Numbered from the stretch's first letter, positions 9,328 to 16,998 are shown. The stretch is DNA of 64,000 bases from Chitinophaga pendula (GCF_020386615.1 NZ_CP077769.1:2480001-2544000); one strand, 5' to 3'. Notes: generated by a model not told the origin, from the sequence alone. Translations and numbers: made by a program.

Positions 9328-10068
9328 TTAGATCACCTTGGCTTCTTCGTGTAACAGCTTTACCAGTTCTTCGACATTGTCTGGGCTGATCATTTTCACA
9401 CCGGCTTTGGCAGGTGGTAATTCGAAGCTGACGATGGTGGTAAGTGTATCTGCTGCTGCTGCAGGAACGACTGTCAGGGGTTTTGTACGGGCGGCCATAA
9501 TACCGCGCATATTGGGGATACGTGCTTCTGCCATTCCTTTCTGGCAGGACACTACTACCGGTAATGTTACCTTACAAACTTCCTCTCCGCCTTCAATTTC
9601 ACGATTGATCGTAGCTTCCGTACCGTTGAGGTCCAGTTTGGCTGCAATGGATACGAACGGCAGATCCAGCAGTTCTGCGACCATGCCGCCGATACTGGAA
9701 CCATTGTAGTCGATGGTTTCCTTACCGGTAAGGATCAGATCGTATCCCTGCGCAGCTGCATGAGCCGCGATCTGGGAGGCAATGTAAAAGCTATCCTGAC
9801 TGTCTGCATCTATCCGGAACGCCTCATCGCCACCCAATGCCAATGCTTTCCGGATCACCTGTTCTGTGTCTGCCCCGCCTACAGTCACAAGATGTACAGT
9901 AGCTCCCAATGTTTCTTTCAGTTCCAACGCGCGAACCAAAGCATACCATTCATCATAGGGGTTGATAATAAACTGCACACCAGCTTCATTGAATTTCGTG
10001 TTGTTGTCAGTGAAAGCTATTTTTGCAGTAGTGTCAGGAGTTTTACTAATACATACTAAAATCTTCAT
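9328..10068 (-). CDS. etfB: Electron transfer flavoprotein beta subunit
   Basis: The 246-residue FixA/EtfB subunit starts MKILVCISKTPDTTAKIAF. It shows the family segments NPYDEWYALVRALELKE, LILTGKETIDYNGSSIGGMV and LPVVVSCQKGMAEARIPNMR. It forms the heterodimer with the alpha subunit encoded about 50 bp downstream and holds the AMP site. A TAnnTTTG promoter element lies 35 bp upstream of the start codon. The divergent TPR gene shares this intergenic region. Confidence 0.95.
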   Translation of the reverse strand: MKILVCISKTPDTTAKIAFTDNNTKFNEAGVQFIINPYDEWYALVRALELKETLGATVHLVTVGGADTEQVIRKALALGGDEAFRIDADSQDSFYIASQIAAHAAAQGYDLILTGKETIDYNGSSIGGMVAELLDLPFVSIAAKLDLNGTEATINREIEGGEEVCKVTLPVVVSCQKGMAEARIPNMRGIMAARTKPLTVVPAAAADTLTTIVSFELPPAKAGVKMISPDNVEELVKLLHEEAKVI

Positions 10069-10103
10069 GTCCTTAACTGTTTGGTTTGTAAAAGCGGTAT
10101 TAG

Positions 10104-10111
10104 CAAATATA
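10104..10111 (-). promoter_or_regulatory. Putative -7 element for the etfB-etfA operon
   Basis: On the minus strand this reads TATATTTG, matching TAnnTTTG, 35 bp before the etfB start. A TTTG at the normal 19-bp spacing is absent, so this is a candidate only. Confidence 0.45.
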
Positions 10112-10192
10112 TTTAAAAATGCGCAAAGCTGAACGAAGGGTAAGGGAGATCAGGGATGCCGGCTATCCGGACACTTAAAAAGATATCAGCAG

Positions 10193-10504
10193 ATGGATAG
10201 AATCGCACAATTGAAACAATTCCTGGCGGACAGTCCGCAGGACAGTTTTTTGAAACATGCATTGGCATTGGAATATATTAAGATAGAAGATGATAATACT
10301 GCCAGGCTTCTTTTTGAAGAGCTATTGGCGCATGAGCCGGGTTACATTGGTTCGTATTACCACCTGGGCAAGCTGCTGGAGCGGACTGGTGCTACCGAAT
10401 CTGCTATAGCTATCTACGAAAAGGGAATGGAAATGGCCAAAGCCGCCCGGGAGATGCATGCATATAACGAATTGCAGGCAGCTTATGAAGATCTTACAGA
10501 CTAA
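10193..10504 (+). CDS. Small tetratricopeptide-repeat protein
   Basis: The 103-residue product (MDRIAQLKQFLADSPQDSFL) contains about two to three TPR-like helical pairs. One reads EPGYIGSYYHLGKLLERTG and is followed by ATESAIAIYEKGMEMAK. There is no signal peptide. TPR proteins act as protein-binding scaffolds, and nothing in the sequence indicates the partner. It lies 44 bp upstream of tilS in the same direction and is probably co-transcribed with it. Proteins of this size are common in Bacteroidota and mostly uncharacterised. Confidence 0.85.
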   Translation: MDRIAQLKQFLADSPQDSFLKHALALEYIKIEDDNTARLLFEELLAHEPGYIGSYYHLGKLLERTGATESAIAIYEKGMEMAKAAREMHAYNELQAAYEDLTD

Positions 10505-10548
10505 TACCGATATCAGATCTATTATTCAATCAATCTACGTATCCATAC

Positions 10549-11901
10549 ATGCAGCAAACAGCAGCGGTGTTACTGACAGCATTTAATGACTATACGCTAA
10601 AAGAAAATCTATTCACCCCTTCCCAGAAGATACTTCTCGCAGTTAGTGGGGGGATTGATTCTGTAGTGATGACGGACCTGTTCAGCAAATCAGGAGTCTC
10701 ATTTGCAGTTGCACATTGTAATTTTCAACTTCGTCAGGAAGAATCCGTAAGAGACGAAACATTTGTGACACAGCTGGCCAGGAAATATCAGGTGCCATTA
10801 TTCAAGGTGAACTTTGATACGGATGCATACGCTTCCGAAAAACGTGTATCCATTCAGGTGGCAGCAAGGGAACTACGTTATCAATGGCTGGAGCAGGTAA
10901 GGAAGGAAGCAGGATACGACTATATAGCTACCGCCCATCATATGCAGGATAATGTTGAAACGGTATTGATGAACTTTGCCAAGGGCACTGGTATATCTGG
11001 AATGCATGGCATATTACCCAAAAGCGGTAGGTTGATACGGCCGCTGTTATTTGCCGGCAAAGAAGACCTCATTGCATATATGGGGGCATACCAATTGGCC
11101 TATGTGGAGGACAGTTCTAATCGTACCACGAAATATACACGTAATCACTTCCGGCATCACGTTATTCCCCCGATATTGGATGCTTTCCCACAGGCTATTG
11201 GCAATATGGGAGCCAGTATTGATCGTATGCGGGAGGCGGAAATATTATATGACCAGGCCGTGGCCCGGCATAAGAAACAGTTATTGTTCAGGCAGGGTGA
11301 TACCTGTATGATACCCGTGCTCAAACTAAAAAAAGCTGTACCGCTTGCTGCGATCGCTTATGAGATATTCCGTGCTTATGGCTGTTCGCCTGCACAGGTA
11401 GAACAGGTATTACAGTTGCTGGATAGTGAATCGGGAAAGTATGTACAGACGGATTCACATCGTATAGTGCGTAACCGGCAATGGTTGTTGATCCACGCAG
11501 TAAATACGTCAGAAAGGCCCGTTACAGTTATCGAACAGGGAGATACGGCCATTGTCACCCCGGAAGGAAGTCTTCAATTGCGTATCATACCGGTTACGGC
11601 GCTTGATAGCATACCGCGGGAGGCGGAAATTGCCTGCCTCGATATGAAGCAGGTACATTTTCCGTTGCTGTTGCGTAAGTGGAAACAAGGAGACTACTTC
11701 TATCCGCTGGGTATGCAGAAGAAAAAGAAACTTAGTCGTTTTTTCATCGATCAGAAACTGTCACTTCCCCAAAAGGAGCGGACATGGATCATTGAAACCG
11801 GCAAACGGATTGCCTGGATCGCGGGCATGCGTATAGACGATCGTTTTAAGGTAACACCGGCAACGACAGAAGTGTTATTGATGGAATGGAAGAAAGCTTA
11901 G
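10549..11901 (+). CDS. tilS: tRNA(Ile)-lysidine synthase
   Basis: The 450-residue enzyme ligates lysine onto C34 of tRNA-Ile(CAU) using ATP, changing AUG decoding to AUA. The N-terminal PP-loop ATPase domain shows LLAVSGGIDSVVMTDLFSKS at about residues 30-49, then TAHHMQDNVETVLMN and the GISGMHGI segment. The C-terminal substrate-binding domain includes LLRKWKQGDYFYPLGM followed by a lysine-rich KKKKLSRFFIDQKL. Length matches the long two-domain TilS. The gene converges on the rhomboid gene, with only 8 bp between the stop codons. Confidence 0.96.
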   Translation: MQQTAAVLLTAFNDYTLKENLFTPSQKILLAVSGGIDSVVMTDLFSKSGVSFAVAHCNFQLRQEESVRDETFVTQLARKYQVPLFKVNFDTDAYASEKRVSIQVAARELRYQWLEQVRKEAGYDYIATAHHMQDNVETVLMNFAKGTGISGMHGILPKSGRLIRPLLFAGKEDLIAYMGAYQLAYVEDSSNRTTKYTRNHFRHHVIPPILDAFPQAIGNMGASIDRMREAEILYDQAVARHKKQLLFRQGDTCMIPVLKLKKAVPLAAIAYEIFRAYGCSPAQVEQVLQLLDSESGKYVQTDSHRIVRNRQWLLIHAVNTSERPVTVIEQGDTAIVTPEGSLQLRIIPVTALDSIPREAEIACLDMKQVHFPLLLRKWKQGDYFYPLGMQKKKKLSRFFIDQKLSLPQKERTWIIETGKRIAWIAGMRIDDRFKVTPATTEVLLMEWKKA

Positions 11902-11909
11902 GTGCTTTA

Positions 11910-12521
11910 CTATTGAAACTTGCTCATCAACTGGTTGATGAAATAATTGAATAGTTCCGGGCGCAGGATCAGCGGGAAAGCCAGTCCGACAATGGCACCC
12001 CAGAAATGCGCATCATGGTTGATATTGTCTCCGCCCCGGCGCGACATGTAAGCCGAAAGCCCCAGGAATAATACACCATATATGATAGCGGGCAGCTTGA
12101 CGAAAAATACATAGATAGATGACCAGGGGGAGAAAAGAATGAAGGAGAACACCACGGCTGATACTGCCCCCGATGCACCGATAGAACGATAGGCGTAGTT
12201 ATTATGATGTTTGATATAAGAGGGAATATCGGATAAAATAATACTTATCAGATAGAACGCCAGGAAATACAATTTGCTGCCAAACAATTGGGCATATACG
12301 CTTTCGATCTGACTACTAAAGAAATAGAGTGTCAGCATGTTGAAGAACAAATGCCCCCAGTCGCCATGTACAAAGCCGGAGGTGATAAAGCGATAGTATT
12401 GTTTCTTCTCTTTTATCATATAGGGCCACATACTCATCTCATCGATCTTTTCAGGACGGCTGAAAGAAGTAATAGACACTAGACAGGTTAATATTATTAT
12501 GGCCAGGGTAAATGACATCAT
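11910..12521 (-). CDS. Rhomboid-family intramembrane serine protease
   Basis: The 203-residue membrane protein carries the rhomboid signatures in order. HGDWGHLFFNML is the conserved HxxxxHxxxN of helix 2. GASGAVSA contains the catalytic serine, and HDAHFWGAIVG carries the catalytic histidine near the C-terminus. Five to six hydrophobic segments are visible. Rhomboids cleave substrate proteins within the membrane, but the substrate here is unknown. The start could be either of the first two adjacent ATG codons. The gene lies just upstream of rlmH in the same direction. Confidence 0.93.
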   Translation of the reverse strand: MMSFTLAIIILTCLVSITSFSRPEKIDEMSMWPYMIKEKKQYYRFITSGFVHGDWGHLFFNMLTLYFFSSQIESVYAQLFGSKLYFLAFYLISIILSDIPSYIKHHNNYAYRSIGASGAVSAVVFSFILFSPWSSIYVFFVKLPAIIYGVLFLGLSAYMSRRGGDNINHDAHFWGAIVGLAFPLILRPELFNYFINQLMSKFQ

Positions 12522-12555
12522 AACTGCAATGTAATATTAAAGCGGTTAAAAGTTA

Positions 12556-13029
12556 TTATTGGTGGTGATATTTCTCGTTATTAAGTACCGTATAGGCCCG
12601 GTATAGCTGTTCGGTCATGATAAGCCGGACCAGCTGGTGAGGAAAGGTGAGTGGTGACAACGAGAATTTGAGCTGTGCTCTTTCCAGTATGGTACTATCT
12701 AACCCGAAAGCGCCGCCTATGAGGAGGATCAACTGACGGGTGCCGGCATTGGTCCTTTGTTGTAGTAATTCGGCCAACTCTACGGTAGTTTTCATCTTTC
12801 CATGCTCATCCAATGCCACCAGGTAATCATTAGGTTGCAGCATGCCCAGGATCAGTTTAGCTTCCTGTTTTTTCAATTCAGCAATGCTGAGACTGGCTGC
12901 TTGTTTGACAGTAGGGATGAGTTTGAGCTCAAAGTCGACATAATGCTGTAAACGTTTCTGAAAGATAGCGATACCATCCCTGATATAGGGATCATTGTCC
13001 TTACCAATGCTCCAGAGCTGTATTTTCAC
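12556..13029 (-). CDS. rlmH: 23S rRNA (pseudouridine-1915-N3)-methyltransferase
   Basis: The 157-residue SPOUT-class methyltransferase modifies pseudouridine 1915 in helix 69 of 23S rRNA. It starts MKIQLWSIGKDNDPYI and has the SAM-binding knot motif LILLIGGAFGLD. The family ending runs LSPLTFPHQLVRLIMTEQLY, then YTVLNNEKYHHQ. The length is identical to typical RlmH. It is transcribed away from the following tRNA gene. Confidence 0.97.
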   Translation of the reverse strand: MKIQLWSIGKDNDPYIRDGIAIFQKRLQHYVDFELKLIPTVKQAASLSIAELKKQEAKLILGMLQPNDYLVALDEHGKMKTTVELAELLQQRTNAGTRQLILLIGGAFGLDSTILERAQLKFSLSPLTFPHQLVRLIMTEQLYRAYTVLNNEKYHHQ

Positions 13030-13103
13030 GTGATCAATTCTTTATACTACATTGTAAAAGTAGGTGTAAATCAGAAAATTGCAGAAAAAAATACCTGTAA
13101 ATA

Positions 13104-13134
13104 TTTGTTAAGTTGAAAAATATTTTTACTTTTG
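13104..13134 (+). promoter_or_regulatory. Bacteroidota-type promoter for tRNA-Arg
   Basis: TTTG at 13104-13107 and TACTTTTG at 13127-13134 are separated by 19 bp, an excellent match to the -33/-7 pair TTTG-N19-TAnnTTTG. The tRNA begins 19 bp after the -7 element. Confidence 0.8.
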
Positions 13135-13153
13135 CAATCCCAATCACAACAAT

Positions 13154-13227
13154 GGCTGCGTAGCTCAACTGAATAGAGCATCTGACTACGGATCAGAAGG
13201 TTTCAGGTTTGAATCCTGACGCGGTCA
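13154..13227 (+). tRNA. tRNA-Arg (anticodon ACG)
   Basis: A 74-nt cloverleaf can be drawn. The acceptor stem GGCTGCG pairs with CGCGGTC with two G-U pairs. The anticodon stem TCTGA/TCAGA encloses loop CTACGGA with anticodon ACG. The T arm is centred on GGTTTGAATCC, and the discriminator is A. CCA is not encoded. It has its own promoter and terminator. The neighbouring integrase remnant suggests this tRNA once served as an integration site. Confidence 0.96.
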
Positions 13228-13244
13228 CAAAAGAGAAAAGAAAA

Positions 13245-13272
13245 AGCCGCTCTAGTAGCGGCTCTTTCTTTT
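13245..13272 (+). terminator. Intrinsic terminator after tRNA-Arg
   Basis: A perfect 7-bp stem AGCCGCT/AGCGGCT with a 5-nt loop is followed by CTTTCTTTT, 17 bp after the tRNA. Confidence 0.88.
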
Positions 13273-13382
13273 CAATAATCACTTTCAGGCGATCCGCCAA
13301 CACGAGTTAACCTACATTAACACTCCGAGGGACCTTATGCACTTCCCATATTAAAAAAAGAGCCGAAAGATAAGGTACAATT

Positions 13383-13620
13383 GCACATGGAAAAAATGAG
13401 GCTAATACGCTCGACAATACATGCCTAAAGCACATCGCCATACTTGCCGGGATTAATTCAAAGGCTACATTCCATGTTGTTAAACATCCCTTTGCTCAAA
13501 TGTTAAATAAAGCAGGAGTAGATCCATGGATGGTAAGGATAGCCTGGGATATACAAACTTCTCTACCACAGAAGCCTATCTCGCAAGTATCTTCTTCCGT
13601 TATACGCCATTCCTGTCTAA
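13383..13620 (+). pseudogene. Remnant of a tyrosine recombinase/integrase (C-terminal part)
   Basis: The frame beginning near 13383 reads NTCLKHIAILAGINSK, then ATFHVVKHPFAQMLNKAGVD, which resembles the catalytic core of Bacteroidota tyrosine integrases (usual form TFHxARHTFAT). A frameshift near 13560 is needed to continue into STTEAYLAS, the usual segment near the final tyrosine. The HxxR motif is degraded to HVVK and no start or N-terminal domain is present. This is a decayed element next to a tRNA gene, a typical integration site. Family assignment is by eye. Confidence 0.65.
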
Positions 13621-13657
13621 CCTTCTTGGCAGAAAGTTCCCTAGTTCTAATTAGTGT

Positions 13658-13861
13658 TGCTACATAGGCGGTGCGGATGCAGATAATAAGTCAATGGACA
13701 CTCGCACAAATAAACAGTTCGCCACAATGGAACTAACTGTAAAGAGATTGCACGCCAAGTATCCGAAGGCAGGCATTCAGGTACATCATGATTTGCCGAA
13801 TGTAAAGAAGGCTTGTCCGTCTTTCGATATAGCAAAGTGGCGAAGAAAAATCGGTATATAA
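13658..13861 (+). pseudogene. Remnant of phage-type N-acetylmuramoyl-L-alanine amidase
   Basis: An open segment without a start codon reads CYIGGADADNKSMDTRTNKQ. It continues with LHAKYPKAGIQVHHDLPNVK and ends KACPSFDIAKWRRKIGI and stop. This matches the C-terminal third of T7-lysozyme-like amidases, where a metal-binding HRDL and KACPCFD are usual; here they read HHDL and KACPSFD. The N-terminal two thirds are missing and an in-frame stop lies just upstream. With the integrase remnant it indicates a prophage or integrative-element scar. Confidence 0.7.
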
Positions 13862-13874
13862 CAAAAAGGCAGGG

Positions 13875-14045
13875 TCAACCCAACTTTTTGTTGTTTTTTA
13901 CTGATTGTATCAGTTCGATAAGATTCTTTAGCAGCCCGGACAGCACGCCATAAAATTTGAATATTCCCCATATTACTAAGGCTATAAGCCCGGCGTTAAA
14001 GAGGTACCATCCGATAATCGAGGCTTTAAAAAGGATATCATCCAT
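13875..14045 (-). CDS. Small membrane peptide, 56 residues
   Basis: A 56-residue frame (MDDILFKASIIGWYLFNAGL at the start, ending in a lysine/asparagine-rich NNKKLG tail) contains one or two hydrophobic helices over residues 9-40. Its ATG lies 6 bp after the stop of the upstream lipoprotein gene, so the two are very probably translated from one message. The function is not recognised. Size and position would fit a membrane partner of the lipoprotein or a holin-like remnant of the adjoining scar, but neither can be shown. It is too short for most gene finders. Confidence 0.5.
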   Translation of the reverse strand: MDDILFKASIIGWYLFNAGLIALVIWGIFKFYGVLSGLLKNLIELIQSVKNNKKLG

Positions 14046-14051
14046 AGGGGT

Positions 14052-15206
14052 TTATTTAAGTTTTGATTGCACTAACATATATTCACCATTGGTAGTGTTA
14101 TAGGTCCCAGATATAGTCATTGGTATTTTGAAAAGGGTGCCTACGCCATTTATAAAGAGTGTATAAATGAATTCGCCAACTATCTGAAAACGCAACTCGG
14201 TATTATATCTTAAATCACTCGCCGTAGCAGTGTATTGCTTAAAGTCTACAAGCCCTATTGTGAGGCCTGTTAGGTTTGCGTTTATTTCTGTTAGCTGGGC
14301 ATTTTGAGGGTTATTAACATCCCATTTGAAAGTTACGACATATTTAACAATTCCCATTATTGATAATTGTGTAATTGCAAGACCTGATTTAGCCCCGTCA
14401 ACAAAATTCGGGTCCTTGCCGCGCTGGATAATATCATTAACCTTTTCTACCTCTGTAAGTAGATTTCTTATCATATTGTTGGTAGTGGCATTTCCTACCG
14501 TTCCTGATCCTCCATTAGATCCAGGATAATCGTCTGGATTTACTGGATAGGTGCCCGGCTCATGACCCCATGGTTGGTCTCCGCCGCCGCCGCCGGAGCA
14601 AGCAGATACTGTATGGTCATAATGGCAATACGGGCCAAAATCTCCCACCGTCACGCAGGTCCAGATATCCATTTCTGCGCACAATTGGCCGATTTCGGTC
14701 TGTGGGCCTCTATTACCAACGGTTATATTGGTCTTCCTGTAAAGGCCGTTTTTAAAGCTGTAGCCCTGCAGTATCTGGCCCGACCAATCCTGTACAATCA
14801 CGTTGCCGCTAAATCCGACACCGCTGTCTGAAGGCGATTTGATTACTGTTACCACTTCGTGCTGTAGGCCCGCTTTCCCTTTGTAGATCAGCAGATAGTT
14901 GTTTGGTATCACCTTATACTTCCCAATGGAGATATAGCGATCACCTTGCAACGGTACGGCGATGGCATCACCAACAGTAAGATGTTTCGTGTAGACCGAG
15001 TCCCAATTGGGCGCGCCCGCAATCGGAAGAGCATCCGCGCTTTCTGGTCTTGCGCTTATCTTTTTTACCTGGTTTTCGAAGAAGCTCCGAGCGGTGACCA
15101 CTGTTAACTGTCCGGGCTGATCTGCAGCAATTTTGGTTTCTTTTTTACAACTAAGTACAGAGGCCAGCAGAGCAGATGCCAGCACAACACGGGGTAAAAA
15201 TTTCAT
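14052..15206 (-). CDS. Predicted lipoprotein of unknown function
   Basis: The 384-residue product begins MKFLPRVVLASALLASVLSC; residues LSC followed by KKE form a lipobox with Cys20 as the lipidation site. The middle has four cysteines within about 35 residues (LCAEMDIWTC, DFGPYCHYDHTVSACS), then a glycine/proline/aspartate-rich linker near residues 200-235. A C-terminal beta-rich domain ends in MTISGTYNTTNGEYMLVQSK. No family was recognised. It is followed closely by the 56-residue membrane peptide and preceded by a shared upstream element that also occurs before the minus-strand peptide gene near 17.3 kb. Confidence 0.8.
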   Translation of the reverse strand: MKFLPRVVLASALLASVLSCKKETKIAADQPGQLTVVTARSFFENQVKKISARPESADALPIAGAPNWDSVYTKHLTVGDAIAVPLQGDRYISIGKYKVIPNNYLLIYKGKAGLQHEVVTVIKSPSDSGVGFSGNVIVQDWSGQILQGYSFKNGLYRKTNITVGNRGPQTEIGQLCAEMDIWTCVTVGDFGPYCHYDHTVSACSGGGGGDQPWGHEPGTYPVNPDDYPGSNGGSGTVGNATTNNMIRNLLTEVEKVNDIIQRGKDPNFVDGAKSGLAITQLSIMGIVKYVVTFKWDVNNPQNAQLTEINANLTGLTIGLVDFKQYTATASDLRYNTELRFQIVGEFIYTLFINGVGTLFKIPMTISGTYNTTNGEYMLVQSKLK

Positions 15207-15334
15207 AGTTTTTTTTCGTTTTGGGTGTTAAAATGGGTCTCTACAGCTATAGGTTATGCAAGTGCGAAATACCACCAACTGTCGACCAGAATATACGGAT
15301 ATAAAAAAAATTCGTATTTATAAGGATAGGTGAT

Positions 15335-15386
15335 AGGCGGTAGACACCGCCTTTGTTATTTACACGCTTATTGTCGGTATTGTAAC
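15335..15386. repeat. Intergenic element, copy A, left part
   Basis: AGGCGGTAGACACCGCC (a GGCGGT/ACCGCC hairpin), then ATTTACAC and GTATTGTAAC, occur here and in the same order at 17385-17440. Copy A lies upstream of the minus-strand lipoprotein gene. Confidence 0.75.
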
Positions 15387-15412
15387 TCTCGTAAGTGAAA
15401 ACAAACAGCCTT

Positions 15413-15655
15413 TTAATCTATACTATCAGTTTGATCTTCCTCTGATGCAATTTCTATCCAACGGATTACGAATTCTATTGCCTCTGCTATTGTTGTCCGC
15501 TTAATTTTTATGTGCTCCAAGGCGATTTCGGCGCCCTCCCTGACGAATTCCTTCGGCATGCCCCTGGTAGTCAATTCATAAGTTATTTCGAACCTCTTTT
15601 CTGCCAGTGTCATTTTGGGATCACGAGGTGTAGGGAGATATCTTTTTCTTAACAT
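15413..15655 (-). CDS. Hypothetical protein, 80 residues
   Basis: The 80-residue product starts MLRKRYLPTPRDPKMTLAEK and is predicted mostly helical, with a charged central region and an acidic tail (IASEEDQTDSID). No signal peptide, membrane segment or known domain was recognised. It sits between the two halves of a repeated intergenic element. At the second copy of that element (17.4-17.5 kb) the two halves are only about 30 bp apart and this gene is missing, so it may be a small cargo gene of a repeated cassette or have been lost from the other copy. Confidence 0.55.
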   Translation of the reverse strand: MLRKRYLPTPRDPKMTLAEKRFEITYELTTRGMPKEFVREGAEIALEHIKIKRTTIAEAIEFVIRWIEIASEEDQTDSID

Positions 15656-15720
15656 AATGCGAAGCTATAGTAAAGACCCGGCGGAAAAAACCGGTAATTA
15701 GGGGGAATATTCCTGTTTTT
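15649..15720. repeat. Intergenic element, copy A, right part
   Basis: This stretch aligns by eye with 17472-17541. Both contain a TTA(A)CA(A)TAAT(G/A)CGA-like start, CGGAAAAAACC(G/T)GTAA, and GGGGA(A/T)TATTCC before a T run. The last part could fold as a weak terminator-like hairpin. It overlaps the start of the 80-residue gene. Confidence 0.6.
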
Positions 15721-16319
15721 ACTTACGGGTAAGTTTACGGATTACATGGAGGTATATAGCTCTGGCGAGGCATTTTTTGTACGTTGGTGTAGTGCCGGCC
15801 AAGGCTTTGGCAAAAATGGCAAACCAGTTTGCCACGACAACAAAGAAGCAGATTGGCGTATATGTTATCAGCAGACCAGCCTAGATGGAAGACTCATGGT
15901 AAAGATGAGAGCGGAAAAATAATAAGGAGATGACCAGGTTTAGAGATAGACGGACACGCTTGTTTGCTTGCGGGAGAATCCACTCCGCTGCCGAGTCGAA
16001 ATTGCCTATGCCGGAAAAACGGCTTCCGTGTATCATAGTGTTTGTTTTACATGCTGCGTTAAAGATGCTGCCGCGATCTTTAACTTCATTTAAAACCCCT
16101 TATTATGCCACCCCTAGCAAATTCACGTTAGTTCATCGCGATAAAATGAACACCATAAGGGGTAGGTGTTCCGTTAGCACAAAGGCTTTGCTTTACATTT
16201 AGGTATGATATTGCATCAATTCATTGTATCGATTCAGGCTGTATTTGTAAAAGCGTTCCCATATCAATAGTTGTACATTTTCGCAGTTACTTATATACAT
16301 TAACTTCATCCAAACCGCT
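15721..16319. other. Non-coding or decayed region before the peptide genes
   Basis: No convincing gene was found in about 600 bp. A short open stretch near 15798 (AKALAKMANQFATTTKKQIG) lacks a start and may be a gene remnant. ACCCCTTA near 16095 and TAAGGGGT near 16157 form a long-range inverted repeat enclosing a smaller GTTCAT/ATGAAC hairpin; this could be a structured RNA or an element end but is unassigned. Confidence 0.45.
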
Positions 16320-16493
16320 ATGACGTTCATCAATAGATTTCCTACCGTTCCTCGTACTGAGATGAGGAAGATTAAAGGCGGCGGCAGCCGTACTATTGTT
16401 CCCAGGTGTGGTGGATCACGCTGTTCTGGACAACCATGTCCGGTTATCCGAGACTGCGTTTGTTCCCAGGGACTTTGTATTGATATACGATAG
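16320..16493 (+). CDS. GG-leader six-cysteine peptide 1 (knottin-like precursor)
   Basis: This 57-residue frame has a leader RFPTVPRTEMRKIKGGG that fits the Bacteroidales GG natural-product leader (aromatic residue, R-x-E-M-K/R-x-I, then GG). Leaders of this type are usually cut after GG by a C39 peptidase/ABC exporter. The core after the glycines carries six cysteines at residues 30, 35, 40, 46, 48 and 53, spaced C-x4-C-x4-C-x5-C-x1-C-x4-C. That is close to the frameworks of cyclotides and other cystine-knot miniproteins. It is first of three consecutive plus-strand genes of this kind. No modification enzyme or exporter is encoded nearby. Disulfide pattern and activity are inferences. Confidence 0.75.
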   Translation: MTFINRFPTVPRTEMRKIKGGGSRTIVPRCGGSRCSGQPCPVIRDCVCSQGLCIDIR

Positions 16494-16539
16494 GTCCAGC
16501 ACTTATTTTTACTTCCATCGATATACTAAACCCTCAACA

Positions 16540-16743
16540 ATGAAAACAATCAACAACTTTACTGTAATCTCCCGCACTGAAATGAAAGGCATTAAGGGAG
16601 CGGGGATTTCTACCGTGGCTTTCTGTCCTGTCGCCGGCCGTCCCTGTGGATTAACCGCCGGCTCCTGCTCCTCTGATACGATCAGATGCCTTTGCCGGCT
16701 AAACTCGCCGACAGTCTTACAAGGTATTTGTGTAAGTCGCTAA
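16540..16743 (+). CDS. GG-leader six-cysteine peptide 2 (knottin-like precursor)
   Basis: The 67-residue product starts at the ATG of 16540 (MKTINNFTVISRTEMKGIKG), 46 bp after peptide gene 1; upstream in-frame ATGs lack the leader motif. The leader matches that of its neighbours except that the cleavage site reads GAG instead of GGG. Six cysteines lie at residues 29, 36, 43, 50, 52 and 64, spaced C-x6-C-x6-C-x6-C-x1-C-x11-C, keeping the C-x-C pair and order of its neighbours with longer loops. The sequence ACCCTCAA lies just before the start, as it does before peptide gene 3. Confidence 0.75.
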   Translation: MKTINNFTVISRTEMKGIKGAGISTVAFCPVAGRPCGLTAGSCSSDTIRCLCRLNSPTVLQGICVSR

Positions 16744-16824
16744 CATCACATTAATCTGTAAGATAGGGCTGCACCTTCTGAAATTTTAGACAACGGTGTT
16801 GCCGGAAAATCAAAACCCTCAATT

Positions 16825-16998
16825 ATGAAAAATCTTAAGCAATTTCCCGCCGTATCGCGTCATGAAATGAAATATATACAGGGTGGCGGCATTAGCGTCG
16901 CTGCTGCGAAATGTGCGGGCCGTAAATGTCCAACGCTTGGTTTTTGTCAGCTAGGTTGCTCTTGCTGGTATTTAACGAATGTTTGCCGGGCGGTATAG
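16825..16998 (+). CDS. GG-leader six-cysteine peptide 3 (knottin-like precursor)
   Basis: The 57-residue product has the leader MKNLKQFPAVSRHEMKYIQG followed by GG. Its core contains cysteines at residues 30, 35, 41, 45, 47 and 54, spaced C-x4-C-x5-C-x3-C-x1-C-x6-C. Loops 2 to 4 (5, 3, 1) equal those of squash-type trypsin-inhibitor knottins. It has the same length as peptide 1 and cysteines at nearly the same positions, although the residues between them differ, so the two are divergent relatives. It is the last plus-strand peptide gene before a hairpin shared with the convergent peptide gene 4. Confidence 0.75.
   Translation: MKNLKQFPAVSRHEMKYIQGGGISVAAAKCAGRKCPTLGFCQLGCSCWYLTNVCRAV

Noticed and set aside
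13154..13227. A duplicate of the tRNA 3' end as an attachment site to the right
   Set aside because: No second copy of the T arm/acceptor sequence was noticed up to 17.5 kb; a computed search is needed to be sure.
16095..16165. ACCCCTTA...TAAGGGGT as insertion-sequence ends
   Set aside because: The arms are 8 bp, only about 70 bp apart, and no transposase fragment lies between or beside them.
16396..16539. Longer version of peptide gene 2 from an upstream ATG
   Set aside because: It would overlap peptide gene 1 in another frame, and the GG-leader motif begins at the ATG at 16540.
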